Assembly (NCBI GenBank): GCA_964482405.1
Contig: CAYZXH010000010.1
Span: 1-46,451 of the forward strand
Direction: 5' to 3'
DNA: 46,451 nucleotides
Source of the DNA: Zestomicrobium sp964482405
GTDB lineage: Archaea > Thermoproteota > Thermoprotei_A > Sulfolobales > NBVN01
Below the pieces are notes generated by a model. The model was not told where the DNA came from and did not search any database. It worked only from the letters and a program-made list of their open reading frames with translations. Shown piece after piece: positions 32,358 through 41,835 of this stretch. How positions within the stretch are numbered: position 1 is the first letter of the stretch; every line of letters starts with the position of its first letter. The translations under genes and the position numbers were made by a program.

Positions 32358-35126
32358 ATGCAAAATAGGAGTTATATCTATAAAGTGCTTGCTATACTAA
32401 TTTTGACTTTGCTCATCACACCTTTAGCGATCTCCACTGTCTACTCACAACCTACTAAGGGTCCTAAGCTAGATACCATCATATACTACGGGGTCACGAC
32501 AATCGATAAGGGTGTGAAAGGTGTTGAGACGGGAGAGTACGACGCTTTCATGTGGGAAGTACTCCCAGAGGATTTAGAAATGGCTGGAGTGGACGTCACT
32601 AAGGTAAGGCTTATACCAGCCATCAGGTATATCGATGTTCTGGACATCAACCCCTATAGCGATCCTGATGAGAAAGGAGTCTGCGGTCTGGCAACCAGAC
32701 CGAAAGACGGTGTCGTCGTATTCAACCCGTTAGCTCTTAGAGAAGTGAGGTTCCAGCTTAATAACTTGATTAACAGGAAGTACATAAGCTACGAGCTTCT
32801 GAGAGGCGGGGGTGAGCCAGCCTTCACCTACGTAAGCCTAAGCCACCCTGCGTGGAGATACATCAAAGACATAACTGAAGAGTTAGGTCTTAGAGATGAG
32901 GGGAACGAGTACGTGGCTCTACAGAAGATAAGAGAAGCCGTCGCAAACGCTTCACAGTGCATGGCTAGATTCAACTATACCCTAACACTAGAGACCGACC
33001 CTGCCTCAGGCAGGAATGTATGGACCTTAACTAGACCTGACGGCAGTAAGGAGCCTGTGAAGATAGTCTTCCTCATAAGGATAGAGGATGAGAGAAAGCT
33101 CATAGGAGATTACATCGCTGGGCAGCTAGAGAAGGCGAACTTCCTAGTTGAGAGGAAATACATAGAAAGAGCTCAGTACAGGCCGCTGGTGAGGACCGCG
33201 GATCCAAGAAACGTTGAATGGAACATCTACACCCACTCAGACTCCATGCTCAGATCTCTCTGGATTCACGAAGAGGTCGGTTACTGGTATACGGCCACTT
33301 ACGGCCCCCTACCAACGACTGGCGGGCGCTGGGAATATACCGTGGAGCACGCTGAAGCAATAGGTGACATGGTGCAGGGCATAGTGGAGGACATTTCTGC
33401 AAAGTTATATAAAGGGGAGGTAAGCAGCTTAGAGGAGTACTGGTCTCTAATTAAGGAAGGAACGCAACTCGCAGTATATCAAAGCTTGAGAGTCTTCATA
33501 GTAGGTGTTAGGAACTTCTACCTAGTCAATCCGAGAGTTAAGAGCATGGTGTACAGCCCGATCTTTGGAATAACCATAGAATGGCCGTGGAGAACAGCTG
33601 AAACAGATGACGGAGTACTTAAGGCGGCTCTCTATGCTTCGACTGGAAGCTTATTCCTGTATGAGTGGAACCCAATATCAGGGGTTGGCGGAGTCTACGG
33701 TTCTTACATATGGTACTACGTTCGTGATTATGCCTGGTTAAGGAACCCCTCAACTCTCGAGCCAACGCCTGTCAGAGCTACATGGAATATTAGGAAGGAG
33801 GAAACCATAGTACCTACTGACGCCATCGTATATAACCCGGACACGCACAATTGGGAGAACGTCGCTGAGGGAACCACAGCTAAGTACGTGGTGGAAATGA
33901 ACTTTAAGTTCAGCAACTATCACGATGGGTCTCCTATGACGTTATTAGATATACTCATGACCTACGCTTGGTACGCTGAGTGGGCTTCAAAATCCGGGGA
34001 TGACGACGTTTGGTATCATCCGAATGTAGAGGAGGACTATAGGTACATAACCGACGACATAGTGGGTATAAAGATTATTAACTCTACCGCCATCAGGGTC
34101 TACGGAACCTACGGTCTCTTCTATAGCTTAGATGAAACAGCAGTCTACTACCTAGATTACTTCTGGCCTAGCTGGCATCCCTTACTTAGGTTATCTATGG
34201 AGTACGTAATAACTAATAACGGTCCCGTGTCAGGAGTTAAGTATGGTTGGCTTACTGGAGAGGGTGATAAGACCTTAGATGCTATGAACCCTGAACACGT
34301 GGCTGACGTAGCTGAGGCTGCTAGGCTCATAGGCAACGGAACATACAAACCCCCGTACCTGAACAATACAATCAACCTTCTCGTTGGTAAGGGTATCTCG
34401 GTACAGGATATCTCGACATCGTGTAATAAGTTGGCTACCTTTGTAACCGCTAAGAGACATCTAGTTGTCAGCAATGGCCCCTATTATATCGAGAGGTATA
34501 TTCCCGAGCAGATGTACGTAGAGCTGAAGGCATTTAGAGATCAAACATACCCGTTCACGCCTGATTACTGGCTGAGGATATTTGAAGTATCACAACTGAA
34601 GCTGGGTGGAGCCGTGATAGTTCCTGCCATTATCGTGACTGGTTATCAAGCAGAGGTTGAAGTCCCGGTAGTTAAATACACGATATTCCCGGACGAGGGA
34701 GTCGCTCCTGCCGAAGACGTGAACGCGGAGCTAGTCCTACGTAAAGTAGGAGGAGAACTCATAGCCTCCCTGTCTGGAGAAGTAGTAGATACAGGACCTC
34801 CAACGATTTGGAGGTTTACCATATCCCCGGAGATTACTAGGAATCTGGCAGGGTTAGATAGTGTGCTTCTAGAGGTTAGGTTCTGGAGACAGCCTGGTTT
34901 TTACGAGATCTCAGAAAGCTTTATGGTGGAGGTTTTAACCTTAGAGACCCCCACAGAGACAACCACACCAGAGACTGTTACAGTGTCCATAACAAAAACG
35001 GCAACAGTCACGGTACCTACTACAGTAACTGAGATCCCCGTCATAACGCCTGCCGGTGCGGTAATCGCCGTGGTTATGGTGGTAGTTGGAGTAGCTTTAG
35101 GGTATGTCCTCTTCAGGAAGAAGTAG
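32358..35126 (+). CDS. ABC transporter peptide-binding protein (family 5), membrane-anchored
   Basis: A 922-residue extracytoplasmic solute-binding protein of the OppA/DppA class that captures oligopeptides or similar solutes. Residues 1-30 form a signal peptide (basic start, LAILILTLLITPLAI, cleavage near VYSQ). The large binding domain is rich in Tyr and Trp. The C-terminus has a Thr/Val-rich stalk (about 865-895) and one membrane helix ending in LFRKK, so the protein is tethered to the outer face of the membrane, as is usual in archaea. The next permease gene begins immediately after its stop. Confidence 0.9.
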   Translation: MQNRSYIYKVLAILILTLLITPLAISTVYSQPTKGPKLDTIIYYGVTTIDKGVKGVETGEYDAFMWEVLPEDLEMAGVDVTKVRLIPAIRYIDVLDINPYSDPDEKGVCGLATRPKDGVVVFNPLALREVRFQLNNLINRKYISYELLRGGGEPAFTYVSLSHPAWRYIKDITEELGLRDEGNEYVALQKIREAVANASQCMARFNYTLTLETDPASGRNVWTLTRPDGSKEPVKIVFLIRIEDERKLIGDYIAGQLEKANFLVERKYIERAQYRPLVRTADPRNVEWNIYTHSDSMLRSLWIHEEVGYWYTATYGPLPTTGGRWEYTVEHAEAIGDMVQGIVEDISAKLYKGEVSSLEEYWSLIKEGTQLAVYQSLRVFIVGVRNFYLVNPRVKSMVYSPIFGITIEWPWRTAETDDGVLKAALYASTGSLFLYEWNPISGVGGVYGSYIWYYVRDYAWLRNPSTLEPTPVRATWNIRKEETIVPTDAIVYNPDTHNWENVAEGTTAKYVVEMNFKFSNYHDGSPMTLLDILMTYAWYAEWASKSGDDDVWYHPNVEEDYRYITDDIVGIKIINSTAIRVYGTYGLFYSLDETAVYYLDYFWPSWHPLLRLSMEYVITNNGPVSGVKYGWLTGEGDKTLDAMNPEHVADVAEAARLIGNGTYKPPYLNNTINLLVGKGISVQDISTSCNKLATFVTAKRHLVVSNGPYYIERYIPEQMYVELKAFRDQTYPFTPDYWLRIFEVSQLKLGGAVIVPAIIVTGYQAEVEVPVVKYTIFPDEGVAPAEDVNAELVLRKVGGELIASLSGEVVDTGPPTIWRFTISPEITRNLAGLDSVLLEVRFWRQPGFYEISESFMVEVLTLETPTETTTPETVTVSITKTATVTVPTTVTEIPVITPAGAVIAVVMVVVGVALGYVLFRKK

Positions 35127-36200
35127 GTGTACCCTATGTCAAGTACAGCTAGTTTTTTTGTTTCTAAAGCTTTAAACGCTCTACTCGTGATTTTTTTAAC
35201 TGTTTTGATAGCTTCCATAGCGTTTAACTACCTTCACGAGAAGGAGGCTTGGGGAAGGGTATATGACCTAGTTGAGTCAGATGTTAGGAGGTTCATTCAG
35301 GAGAACCCTAGGGCAACGGCAGAGGACGTGGAGAATTATAGGCACTACCGTGAGTCCTTCTGGATCAAATTCTACGGACTTGATCAACCAGTAGCTTACA
35401 GGATAGTTATGGCCAGTCTCAAAACATTCACCATGGACTTCGGAGAGGCTAGGATACTTTACACGGCTTACGGACACACCAAGGATGCCAGAACCATAAT
35501 TCTTGTGGCTATGGGGAGGACTGCAGTATTATTTACGACAGCCACCCTACTTAATATAGCTCTCGGGGTGCTTCTCGGAGTCTTTGTAGCTTCGAGGGCT
35601 GGCGGTATCATCGATAAAACTGTGGGCGTGGTAGCCATGATAACTAACGCAATGCCTCTATACTGGTTCGGTGCGTTGATGATCTGGCTACTCGCGTATA
35701 CCCTAGGGTGGTTCCCTGCAGCTTCTTGGAGACCTATCCCTCCTCACGTGTCAGAGAATCTGCTAGAATTAATTAAGTGGTTTGCTTGGCACATGTTCAT
35801 ACCAATAGTTACCATGCTGATTCTCGGGGTTTTTGGGTGGGCTTGGAGTATAAGGGCTGTAGTAGTCGATAAGTACACAGAGGAATTCGTGGTGGCTCTG
35901 AGAGCCAAGGGTTTACCCGAGAACTACATCAGGTATAAACACGTTCTCCGAGCCGCACTACCCCCCGTAGTCACCATGGCCGTCCTATCCATAACGGGCT
36001 CCTTATTTGGGGCTATAGTTAGTGAGGTGATCTTTCAATGGCCTGGCATGGGCATGTTATACTATACTGCTTTAAGAAATAGCGATACCGTGATGGTTCT
36101 AGCTGATACCTATGCATTCGTAGTTCTCTTCGTGATAGTCAAGTTATTGCTGGATCTGGTATACGGGTTGCTTGACCCTAGGGTAAGGATAAGGAGGTGA
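35127..36200 (+). CDS. ABC transporter permease, DppB type
   Basis: A 357-residue inner-membrane permease of a peptide-type ABC importer. There is a first helix (LLVIFLTVLIASIAF), a sizeable outside loop, then five helices with the coupling EAA-like motif FVVALRAKGLPENYI in a cytoplasmic loop. GTG 35127 follows the previous stop directly; ATG 35136, with GGTG about 8 bases upstream, may be the true start. It pairs with the DppC-like gene 6 bp downstream. ATPase genes (DppD/DppF) are not in the window. Confidence 0.9.
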   Translation: MYPMSSTASFFVSKALNALLVIFLTVLIASIAFNYLHEKEAWGRVYDLVESDVRRFIQENPRATAEDVENYRHYRESFWIKFYGLDQPVAYRIVMASLKTFTMDFGEARILYTAYGHTKDARTIILVAMGRTAVLFTTATLLNIALGVLLGVFVASRAGGIIDKTVGVVAMITNAMPLYWFGALMIWLLAYTLGWFPAASWRPIPPHVSENLLELIKWFAWHMFIPIVTMLILGVFGWAWSIRAVVVDKYTEEFVVALRAKGLPENYIRYKHVLRAALPPVVTMAVLSITGSLFGAIVSEVIFQWPGMGMLYYTALRNSDTVMVLADTYAFVVLFVIVKLLLDLVYGLLDPRVRIRR

Positions 36201-36206
36201 GGACGC

Positions 36207-37772
36207 TTGCCGAAGATGTCCTCAAAACACTCGCTAACACTTACCACGCTGAGGACTCTCACAAAAGACAGGATGTTCGTTGCTGGGTTGCTCATGTTCG
36301 CGATACTGGCGGCTATGAGTATCGCCGGCTACATCATAGTACCTGAAGATGCTAGGACTAACTGGTACCTGAACGAGAGATGGACGCTGAACCCGAAGCT
36401 AGCACCGCCGTGCTGGGCTGACTACCTAACCAGCACTAGCAGAGCACCCACAACAAACTTGAGCGTGAGTGAGGTAAGCGAGTTCTGGCAAATTAAGGCT
36501 GAGGAGGTGTGGGAGGAGAAGTATAAGGAATTAGTGAGACTGGGAATCACTGATGAGGTCATCCTCGAGAACCTCAAGGCGAAGACGTACGAGAACTTCA
36601 GGGAGCTTTACCAGGGGAGGGGGCTTGTACACGAATTTCGCTACGAGCTAGCTTACGACATACCGCCTCAAGACATGGCTATAATAATATATAATAACGG
36701 ACCTACAAAAATAGCTAACTCTACCGTGAAGTTAGTGAGGCCTGACGGGGTTGAGATTAGGTTTACTTTAAGTCAGAACACTGAGTTGCAGGAAGGTGGT
36801 AGCACCATCCTGAAGTTCTCTCAAGCTAAGGACTTCAAAGAAAGGTTAGTCAAGGATTTTCTATCCTCACAGACAGATTTGGCGATGCTGAGAGCATTGG
36901 CGGATTACGTGGAGTACGGTATCAAAACACCCCTCGAGGTCTTCTTCTACGGGAGCTTCGGTAGCGGAGGTAACGTGAGTCTCGGCAACCTCGTTAAGGG
37001 TGTTTACAGTGTTAAGGTAGCAATGATATTCAATGATACAGTGGATAAGAACAACATAAACACGCAGTTAAGAGTTTTAGGTAGTTGTTATGGTGTTCTA
37101 GGAACGGATAACGTAGGTCGAGACAATCTGTGGACCCTGCTTTCAGGTGCCGGCATAGCTCTCCTCATAGGTCTCCCCTATGCGCTAATCTCGAGAATCA
37201 TAGGGCTTCTGTACGGGGCTACCAGCGGGTACTATGGCGGCACCTTAGTAGATACTGTAATGCAGAGAATATGTGAGGTGATTTACGCCATGCCCTTCCT
37301 CCCCTTCATAATACTGATATCATACACACTGAAAGAGACCGGTACGCAGATTAGTATTTGGCAGATTGTGGGACTTCTAGTAATCTTTGGGTGGCCTGGC
37401 GTGGCTATAGTGTCTCGTAGCATGGCTTTAAGCGTGAGAGAGGAACCATACGTGGAAGCTGCTAAAGCTCTCGGTGCTTCCGATCTTAGAATAATACTTA
37501 AATACATTATACCACAGCTAATGCCATATTTCTTCACGTCGGTGATGCTAGCCACTCCGGGCGCCATACTTACGGAGGTGTTCCTAAGTGTTTTAGGCTT
37601 GACAGACCCGAATATGCCTTCATGGGGTAAGATGATAAGTGGGGCGCAACTGACCGTGCACGCGTGGTGGTGGATAATACCTCCCGGAATAGCCATAACC
37701 ATTACAGGGCTTACGTTTATGTTTTTAGGGTACTCCATAGAGAATACCACGAACCCGAGGAGGAGATTATGA
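36207..37772 (+). CDS. ABC transporter permease, DppC type, with large external insertion
   Basis: A 521-residue permease. The usual DppC is about 300 residues. Here the first helix (MFVAGLLMFAILAAM) is followed by about 250 mostly hydrophilic residues before the family motif GTDNVGRDNLWTLLSGA and the remaining helices. The EAA loop YVEAAKALGASDLRI contacts the ATPase. The insertion has acidic helices and a beta-rich part (DMAIIIYNNGPTKIANSTV, resembling an Ig-like fold by eye) and lies outside the cell by topology, where it could contact the binding protein. TTG start with a strong GGAGGTGA 7 bp upstream. Confidence 0.88.
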   Translation: MPKMSSKHSLTLTTLRTLTKDRMFVAGLLMFAILAAMSIAGYIIVPEDARTNWYLNERWTLNPKLAPPCWADYLTSTSRAPTTNLSVSEVSEFWQIKAEEVWEEKYKELVRLGITDEVILENLKAKTYENFRELYQGRGLVHEFRYELAYDIPPQDMAIIIYNNGPTKIANSTVKLVRPDGVEIRFTLSQNTELQEGGSTILKFSQAKDFKERLVKDFLSSQTDLAMLRALADYVEYGIKTPLEVFFYGSFGSGGNVSLGNLVKGVYSVKVAMIFNDTVDKNNINTQLRVLGSCYGVLGTDNVGRDNLWTLLSGAGIALLIGLPYALISRIIGLLYGATSGYYGGTLVDTVMQRICEVIYAMPFLPFIILISYTLKETGTQISIWQIVGLLVIFGWPGVAIVSRSMALSVREEPYVEAAKALGASDLRIILKYIIPQLMPYFFTSVMLATPGAILTEVFLSVLGLTDPNMPSWGKMISGAQLTVHAWWWIIPPGIAITITGLTFMFLGYSIENTTNPRRRL

Positions 37773-39058
37773 AGTTAAATAGTTTAAATAGTAGATACGT
37801 CTTAATGATCTTAATAGTGGCCATAGTTTGCTCAGCAATAGCTTACCAGTGGGGGGCTTCAACAGTCAGTCCCGTAACCCTAACAGTAACCTCCTACACA
37901 ACATCCTACGAAAGAATATTCAATACCTTCACTACGGTGACGACCCTACCAATAACGATAACTGCCACAATTACTAAGTCGGTTACTCAGGTGAGGACCG
38001 AGAGGCTCTCGCCGCCTGTAGTGCCTCGCGGCATGTTAGTCATAATGGGGGGTATGACGTTTGACGAAGCGTACTGGAAAATAATTGAGGGTAGTGGGGG
38101 TGGGAGTCCTAAGGTAGGTATCATACCTACAGCGAGCTCCACACCATATGATACTGGGAGTTACTACGTAGACGTCTTCAGGAGCTACGGTGCTGACGCA
38201 GTACTCGTGGACATTACCGAAACCAATTGTGGAACCACTGCCTACAGCGATGAGATCTTTAACCTTATAGAATCTCTTGATGCAGTCTTCTTCACCGGCG
38301 GCGATCAAAACAGGATTACTAAGTGTTTAATCAGGAATAACGAGCCAACGCCCGCTCTAAGAGCTTTATGGGATCTCTTCATGAGGGGCGGTCTCATATC
38401 AGGTAATAGCGCGGGCGCAGCCATTATGAGCGACCCCATGATCGGCGGGGGTATGGACGAGGGAGTATTAATCGTCAGAGGGCTTGGCTTCCTCCTTTAC
38501 GGTCAGGTGATAGTGGATCAGCACTACCTCGCTAGGGGGAGATTCTTAAGACATATGGAGGCCTTGATGCAGACAAACACTAGGTTCGGGGTAGGCATCG
38601 ACGAAGGTTCAGCACTAGTTTGCTCAGGTGAAGGTTCCTGTGCCGTCATAGGGTTCGCTCCAGTAGTCTTCGTAAAGTACGATAGCTTCAACGGAACATA
38701 CCATAAGTTCATGCTGACCTACCTAACACCTGGGGACTCACTTGAGATAGCCAAGTATAGATCCATGGTTAACGCTTCTAAGAGTCTTATATCATCTGGT
38801 GAGCTCCAAGGAGCTGGCTCAGCCCCGCCTGAACTAACTAGATTAATAGATATAAAATCTCCGGAAGGATTGAGTTCCACGATAAAGCTACTACTACAGT
38901 ATAATGAGGTCTCCATAACGCTGAAATCTGAGAGCGGTAAGGTAACGTACAATTTAGTCTTTAGGAGAACAAGTGATACAGCAATTTACGAGACAGAATT
39001 CTTTGGCGCGTCCAGGTATAGCGCGCTCAACATACTTCTACTCATATCGAAAAAATAA
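37769..39058 (+). CDS. Membrane-anchored S51 (cyanophycinase-like) peptidase
   Basis: A 429-residue protein with one N-terminal signal anchor (VLMILIVAIVCSAIAY), a Thr-rich linker of about 50 residues, and a class I glutamine amidotransferase-like peptidase domain of family S51. The nucleophile serine is in SGNSAGAAIM; FFTGGDQNR, DQHYLARGR and GIDEGSAL are further family segments. Family members hydrolyse bonds next to aspartate, as in cyanophycin or alpha-aspartyl dipeptides. The start ATG overlaps the permease stop (ATGA), so it is part of the uptake operon; by topology the catalytic domain faces outside, where it could trim peptides for import. Confidence 0.85.
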   Translation: MKLNSLNSRYVLMILIVAIVCSAIAYQWGASTVSPVTLTVTSYTTSYERIFNTFTTVTTLPITITATITKSVTQVRTERLSPPVVPRGMLVIMGGMTFDEAYWKIIEGSGGGSPKVGIIPTASSTPYDTGSYYVDVFRSYGADAVLVDITETNCGTTAYSDEIFNLIESLDAVFFTGGDQNRITKCLIRNNEPTPALRALWDLFMRGGLISGNSAGAAIMSDPMIGGGMDEGVLIVRGLGFLLYGQVIVDQHYLARGRFLRHMEALMQTNTRFGVGIDEGSALVCSGEGSCAVIGFAPVVFVKYDSFNGTYHKFMLTYLTPGDSLEIAKYRSMVNASKSLISSGELQGAGSAPPELTRLIDIKSPEGLSSTIKLLLQYNEVSITLKSESGKVTYNLVFRRTSDTAIYETEFFGASRYSALNILLLISKK

Positions 39059-39070
39059 TTTTTTAAAAAT
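39053..39070 (+). terminator. T-rich termination signal after the peptide operon
   Basis: The peptidase stop is followed by TAATTTTTTAAAAAT. A T6 run directly after an archaeal operon is the usual intrinsic termination signal. Confidence 0.45.
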
Positions 39071-39362
39071 CCAAACCTGTATTTCAAGACTCGTAGGGTT
39101 ATGAGCCACTGGGTAATTAGCGATGAGTCACCATGTGAGGAGTTTAGGAACATGGTGAACAACTCGCTAAGCAACCACAGATATTCACAAAGCTTAATGG
39201 GTGGTAAACGCTTTAGGTCCCGACTTAATAATAGTGGAGGGGACCGCAATATGCTGAGGCTATATTTGAAAGTTTGTCGATGCAACTTTACTATCGAGGG
39301 TGAGAGTAAATGATAACGATGTAGGCTCGGATAAAGACTATTACTGTGAGGAGATCTTTTAA
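39071..39362. other. Gap with one doubtful short frame
   Basis: A 70-codon frame (39101-39313, plus) resembles nothing I recognise and lacks a good ribosome binding site. The rest leads into the hydrolase pseudogene. No structured repeat is evident. Confidence 0.3.
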
Positions 39363-39365
39363 AGT

Positions 39366-40260
39366 GTTTCTAGAGAACCGGTCGAGTCCCTGGTCAGGGA
39401 ACACGATAAGTTCGTAGTAGTTGATGGGGTTAAGGTACGTTACGTCGAGGTATCTGGTGACGGTAATTTGACCTTTGTTCTGCTTTCACGGGTTTGGGGC
39501 AAGTGTTTTTAGTTGGAGGGAAGTGCTGGACAACTTGTCTAGCCATGGTAGAATCATAGCCTTCGAGATGCCTAGGTTCGGGCTTATTGAGAGAGTGGAT
39601 TCTGCCTCACTGAGCTTCAACCCCCTACACAGCTGAGGGTCAGGCGAGGATAGCTTACGAGCTATTGAGAAAACTTAACGTGAGTAGGACGGTATTAGTA
39701 GGGCACTCGGCTGGCGGGGAATTAGCTCTCCTCATAACGGTTAAGGCATCCCGAACTCGTGGACGCTCTGATACTGGTAGCTCCAGCTTGGAAAACGTGG
39801 CAAAGCGGTTTACTTAAGAATATTATATTCTCTACTCACTACCTTTAGCCGATAAATACGGATCCTTAATAATAAGGGGGTTCATAAATCAGTTAGAACA
39901 AATACTTTATAGAGCTTGGTATAACAAGTCTAAACTAACAGAAGATATCGTGGGGGAGGGGTATAGGTATCCTTTGAAAGCTAGAGACTGGAATAAAGGG
40001 CTTTACTGGCTGATGAAGCACAGGAGATTCCCGGAAGTAAGTAGTTCATTAAAGAACGTTAAGTCGCCAATCTTAATAATACATGGAGCAAACGACGAAA
40101 TAGTCCCACTAAGCAATAGCTTAGAGTTAGTGGGTCTGTTAAGCAATGAATCAAACCCTAGACTAGTAACGATAAGCGAGTGCGGTCACCTACCTCACGA
40201 GGAAAACCTGATGAGTTCCTCAAAATAGTTAAGGAGTTCGTCATGGAATTCACACGATGA
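39366..40260 (+). pseudogene. Alpha/beta hydrolase, decayed by about five frameshifts
   Basis: Joining frames rebuilds a hydrolase of about 295 residues. An N-terminal VDGVKVRYVEVSGDG and oxyanion segment LLHGFGASVFSW are followed by nucleophile elbow VGHSAGGE, the Asp region HGANDEIVPL and the catalytic His in ECGHLPHEE, ending PDEFLKIVKEFVMEFTR. Single-base shifts are needed near 39485, 39623, 39745, 39825 and 40208. All three catalytic residues survive. Either the gene is dead or the region has sequencing errors; neighbouring genes show no such errors, which favours decay. Confidence 0.8.
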
Positions 40261-40346
40261 ATTACTACTTCTTGGTGAACGGTGATTCAAGGCCATTCAC
40301 GTCTGTTTCGAGGGTTCGAACCACATACTCCTTTAAGGTCTTAATT

Positions 40347-40529
40347 ACCGTTTGTTCCTAGATGCTCGTTTTCGTTGGTTTATGTTGTTCATCGTATTTG
40401 AGGTAGCGGTGCTACCGATGAAGGAGTGAGTGAGACTAAATGTACTTCTCAGTATTCGGGGCGTCACCCACAACAACTCATACACCAGCATCTAACACCA
40501 TAAAAACAAACAAAAACAACACCTACGAA
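40347..40529. repeat. Degraded, rearranged copy of the 263-bp element family
   Basis: The left part ACCGTTTGTTCCTAGATG (40347-40364) matches the copy A end (5737-5754). It is followed by GGTAGC-GGT-GCTACC and CGATGAAGGAGTGAGTGAG in the opposite orientation to that match. The right part (about 40482-40525, CATAAAAACAAACAAAAACAAC) resembles the A-rich loop of the terminal hairpin. The element is thus rearranged, perhaps two partial copies facing each other. Confidence 0.6.
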
Positions 40530-40697
40530 CTCGTAAAAGAAGTATATCCCGTTCTCAGGCAGTAGCTCTAACTTAAAAGGAAACCTGACATGAGGCAGTT
40601 GCTCTAACTGCTCGTGAAGCCACCTACATAACTCAGATATCCCCGGCAAACCCGCTCTTCTAGGCATACCGCCATATTCAACCCGAGACAAAATCAT
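40530..40697 (-). pseudogene. GIY-YIG domain protein, N-terminal fragment
   Basis: About 56 residues from ATG 40697: RWLHEQLEQLPHVRFPF then LELLPENGIYFFYE. The GIY...YF signature with the preceding LPENG matches the start of GIY-YIG nuclease-family proteins. The frame then enters the degraded repeat at 40529 and continues as low-complexity VFVCFYG until a stop at 40464, so the catalytic Arg and Glu helices are gone. Truncation by the repeat is the simplest reading. The assignment rests on a short motif. Confidence 0.55.
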
Positions 40698-40794
40698 CAA
40701 CGCCTTCGCTTTCCTTATACATTGCTAAGGGTTTTCAACCATAACATGCTTAACGATTATTAACCTTATCTTTTGTAGTAGTGTGGGGGTTTTA

Positions 40795-41664
40795 ATGGGC
40801 GTTAGTTTCTTGGAGGTTTCGGGGGTTAGGGTTAGGTATTACGTGTTTGGTTCTGGCGAGCCGAGAGTTCTTGTGACGGCCGGTGTTCACGGTGATGAGG
40901 TGACGGGGGTTTACTCGGCTTATAGGTTGGTTGAGTTTCTCGAGGGTTTGAGGGTTTTCAGCGGGTCTGTTGTGGTTGTGCCCGTGGTTAATGTTCTGGG
41001 TTTCGCGGCTCGGACTAGGTTTAACCCTGTGGATTTCGTGGATTTGAATAGGGTATTTCCTGACGGTGCCGGCTCCCCCGTGAGTAGGGGTTTGGTTAGA
41101 GCTGTGTGGGGGTTGGCTGAGTCCTCGAATTATGTTCTGGACCTCCACTGCGCCGGGCATAACTCGTATCAGTACGTGCTCGCGCTTCACCGTGAGTTCC
41201 CTAAGGTCAGGGAGTTCACTGACTTAATACCTTGGGATACCGTGGTGGAGTCAACCGGCTTGAGGGGTCAGTTATTCGTTGAGGCCACGCATAAGGGCAT
41301 ACCGTCAGCGATAATAGAGACTCCGGGAGGTGACGGGTACTACAACGAGGTTTGGGGGGAGAGGCTGTTTAGGGTGGTTGCGGGGACTCTGAGGAAGCTC
41401 GGGGTAATCACTGACTCAGAGCAGGTGGAGCAGGGGGTTAAGACGTACTACGGCAAGCTAGTTCAAGCGAAAACCCCTGTCGAGGGCTTCCCGAAAACTG
41501 TTGTGGAGCCGGGCACTATGGTGAGGGAAGGTGATACTCTATGCTACGTGGGTGGCGTCGCCATCACTTCACCAACGTCAGGTAAACTCATATCAATCGC
41601 TAAAAACACGTACGTATTCGAAGAAGACTCGATAGCCTCCATAGCGCCACTAACCACGGGCTAG
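40795..41664 (+). CDS. Succinylglutamate desuccinylase/aspartoacylase family protein
   Basis: A 289-residue zinc carboxypeptidase-like (M14, AstE/ASPA) amidohydrolase. Zinc ligands are in GVHGDE and, after the usual spacing, DLHC; the catalytic Glu is in IIETPGGDG. A C-terminal beta domain (VEPGTMVREGDTLCYVGG) resembles a lipoyl/barrel-like fold common in this family. Such enzymes remove acyl groups from amino acids. ATG 40795 has GGGGG just upstream; GTG 40783 would add four residues. It lies 171 bp before a sodium symporter that may import the product or substrate. Confidence 0.85.
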   Translation: MGVSFLEVSGVRVRYYVFGSGEPRVLVTAGVHGDEVTGVYSAYRLVEFLEGLRVFSGSVVVVPVVNVLGFAARTRFNPVDFVDLNRVFPDGAGSPVSRGLVRAVWGLAESSNYVLDLHCAGHNSYQYVLALHREFPKVREFTDLIPWDTVVESTGLRGQLFVEATHKGIPSAIIETPGGDGYYNEVWGERLFRVVAGTLRKLGVITDSEQVEQGVKTYYGKLVQAKTPVEGFPKTVVEPGTMVREGDTLCYVGGVAITSPTSGKLISIAKNTYVFEEDSIASIAPLTTG

Positions 41665-41835
41665 GGTCGAGGCATTATCCGTGACCTAAAGAATGAGTTT
41701 CTCAGATATGGACTCAGGGGATGTGGGGGGCTAGCTCAGATTTTTATGTTTACTTAAAGACTATTAACGTATTTAAAAATTATTAACACGTATATTTTTA
41801 AATTCTTGCACTGATACATCCTGTGGTGACCCATC

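Noticed and set aside
37664..37768. Upstream extension of the S51 peptidase frame
   Set aside because: It overlaps the conserved end of the permease gene; the ATG at 37769 overlapping the stop is followed directly by a signal anchor.
40310..40335. GGTTCGAACC resembling a tRNA T-arm
   Set aside because: The palindrome is only 10 bp; flanking bases do not form a T-stem or acceptor stem.
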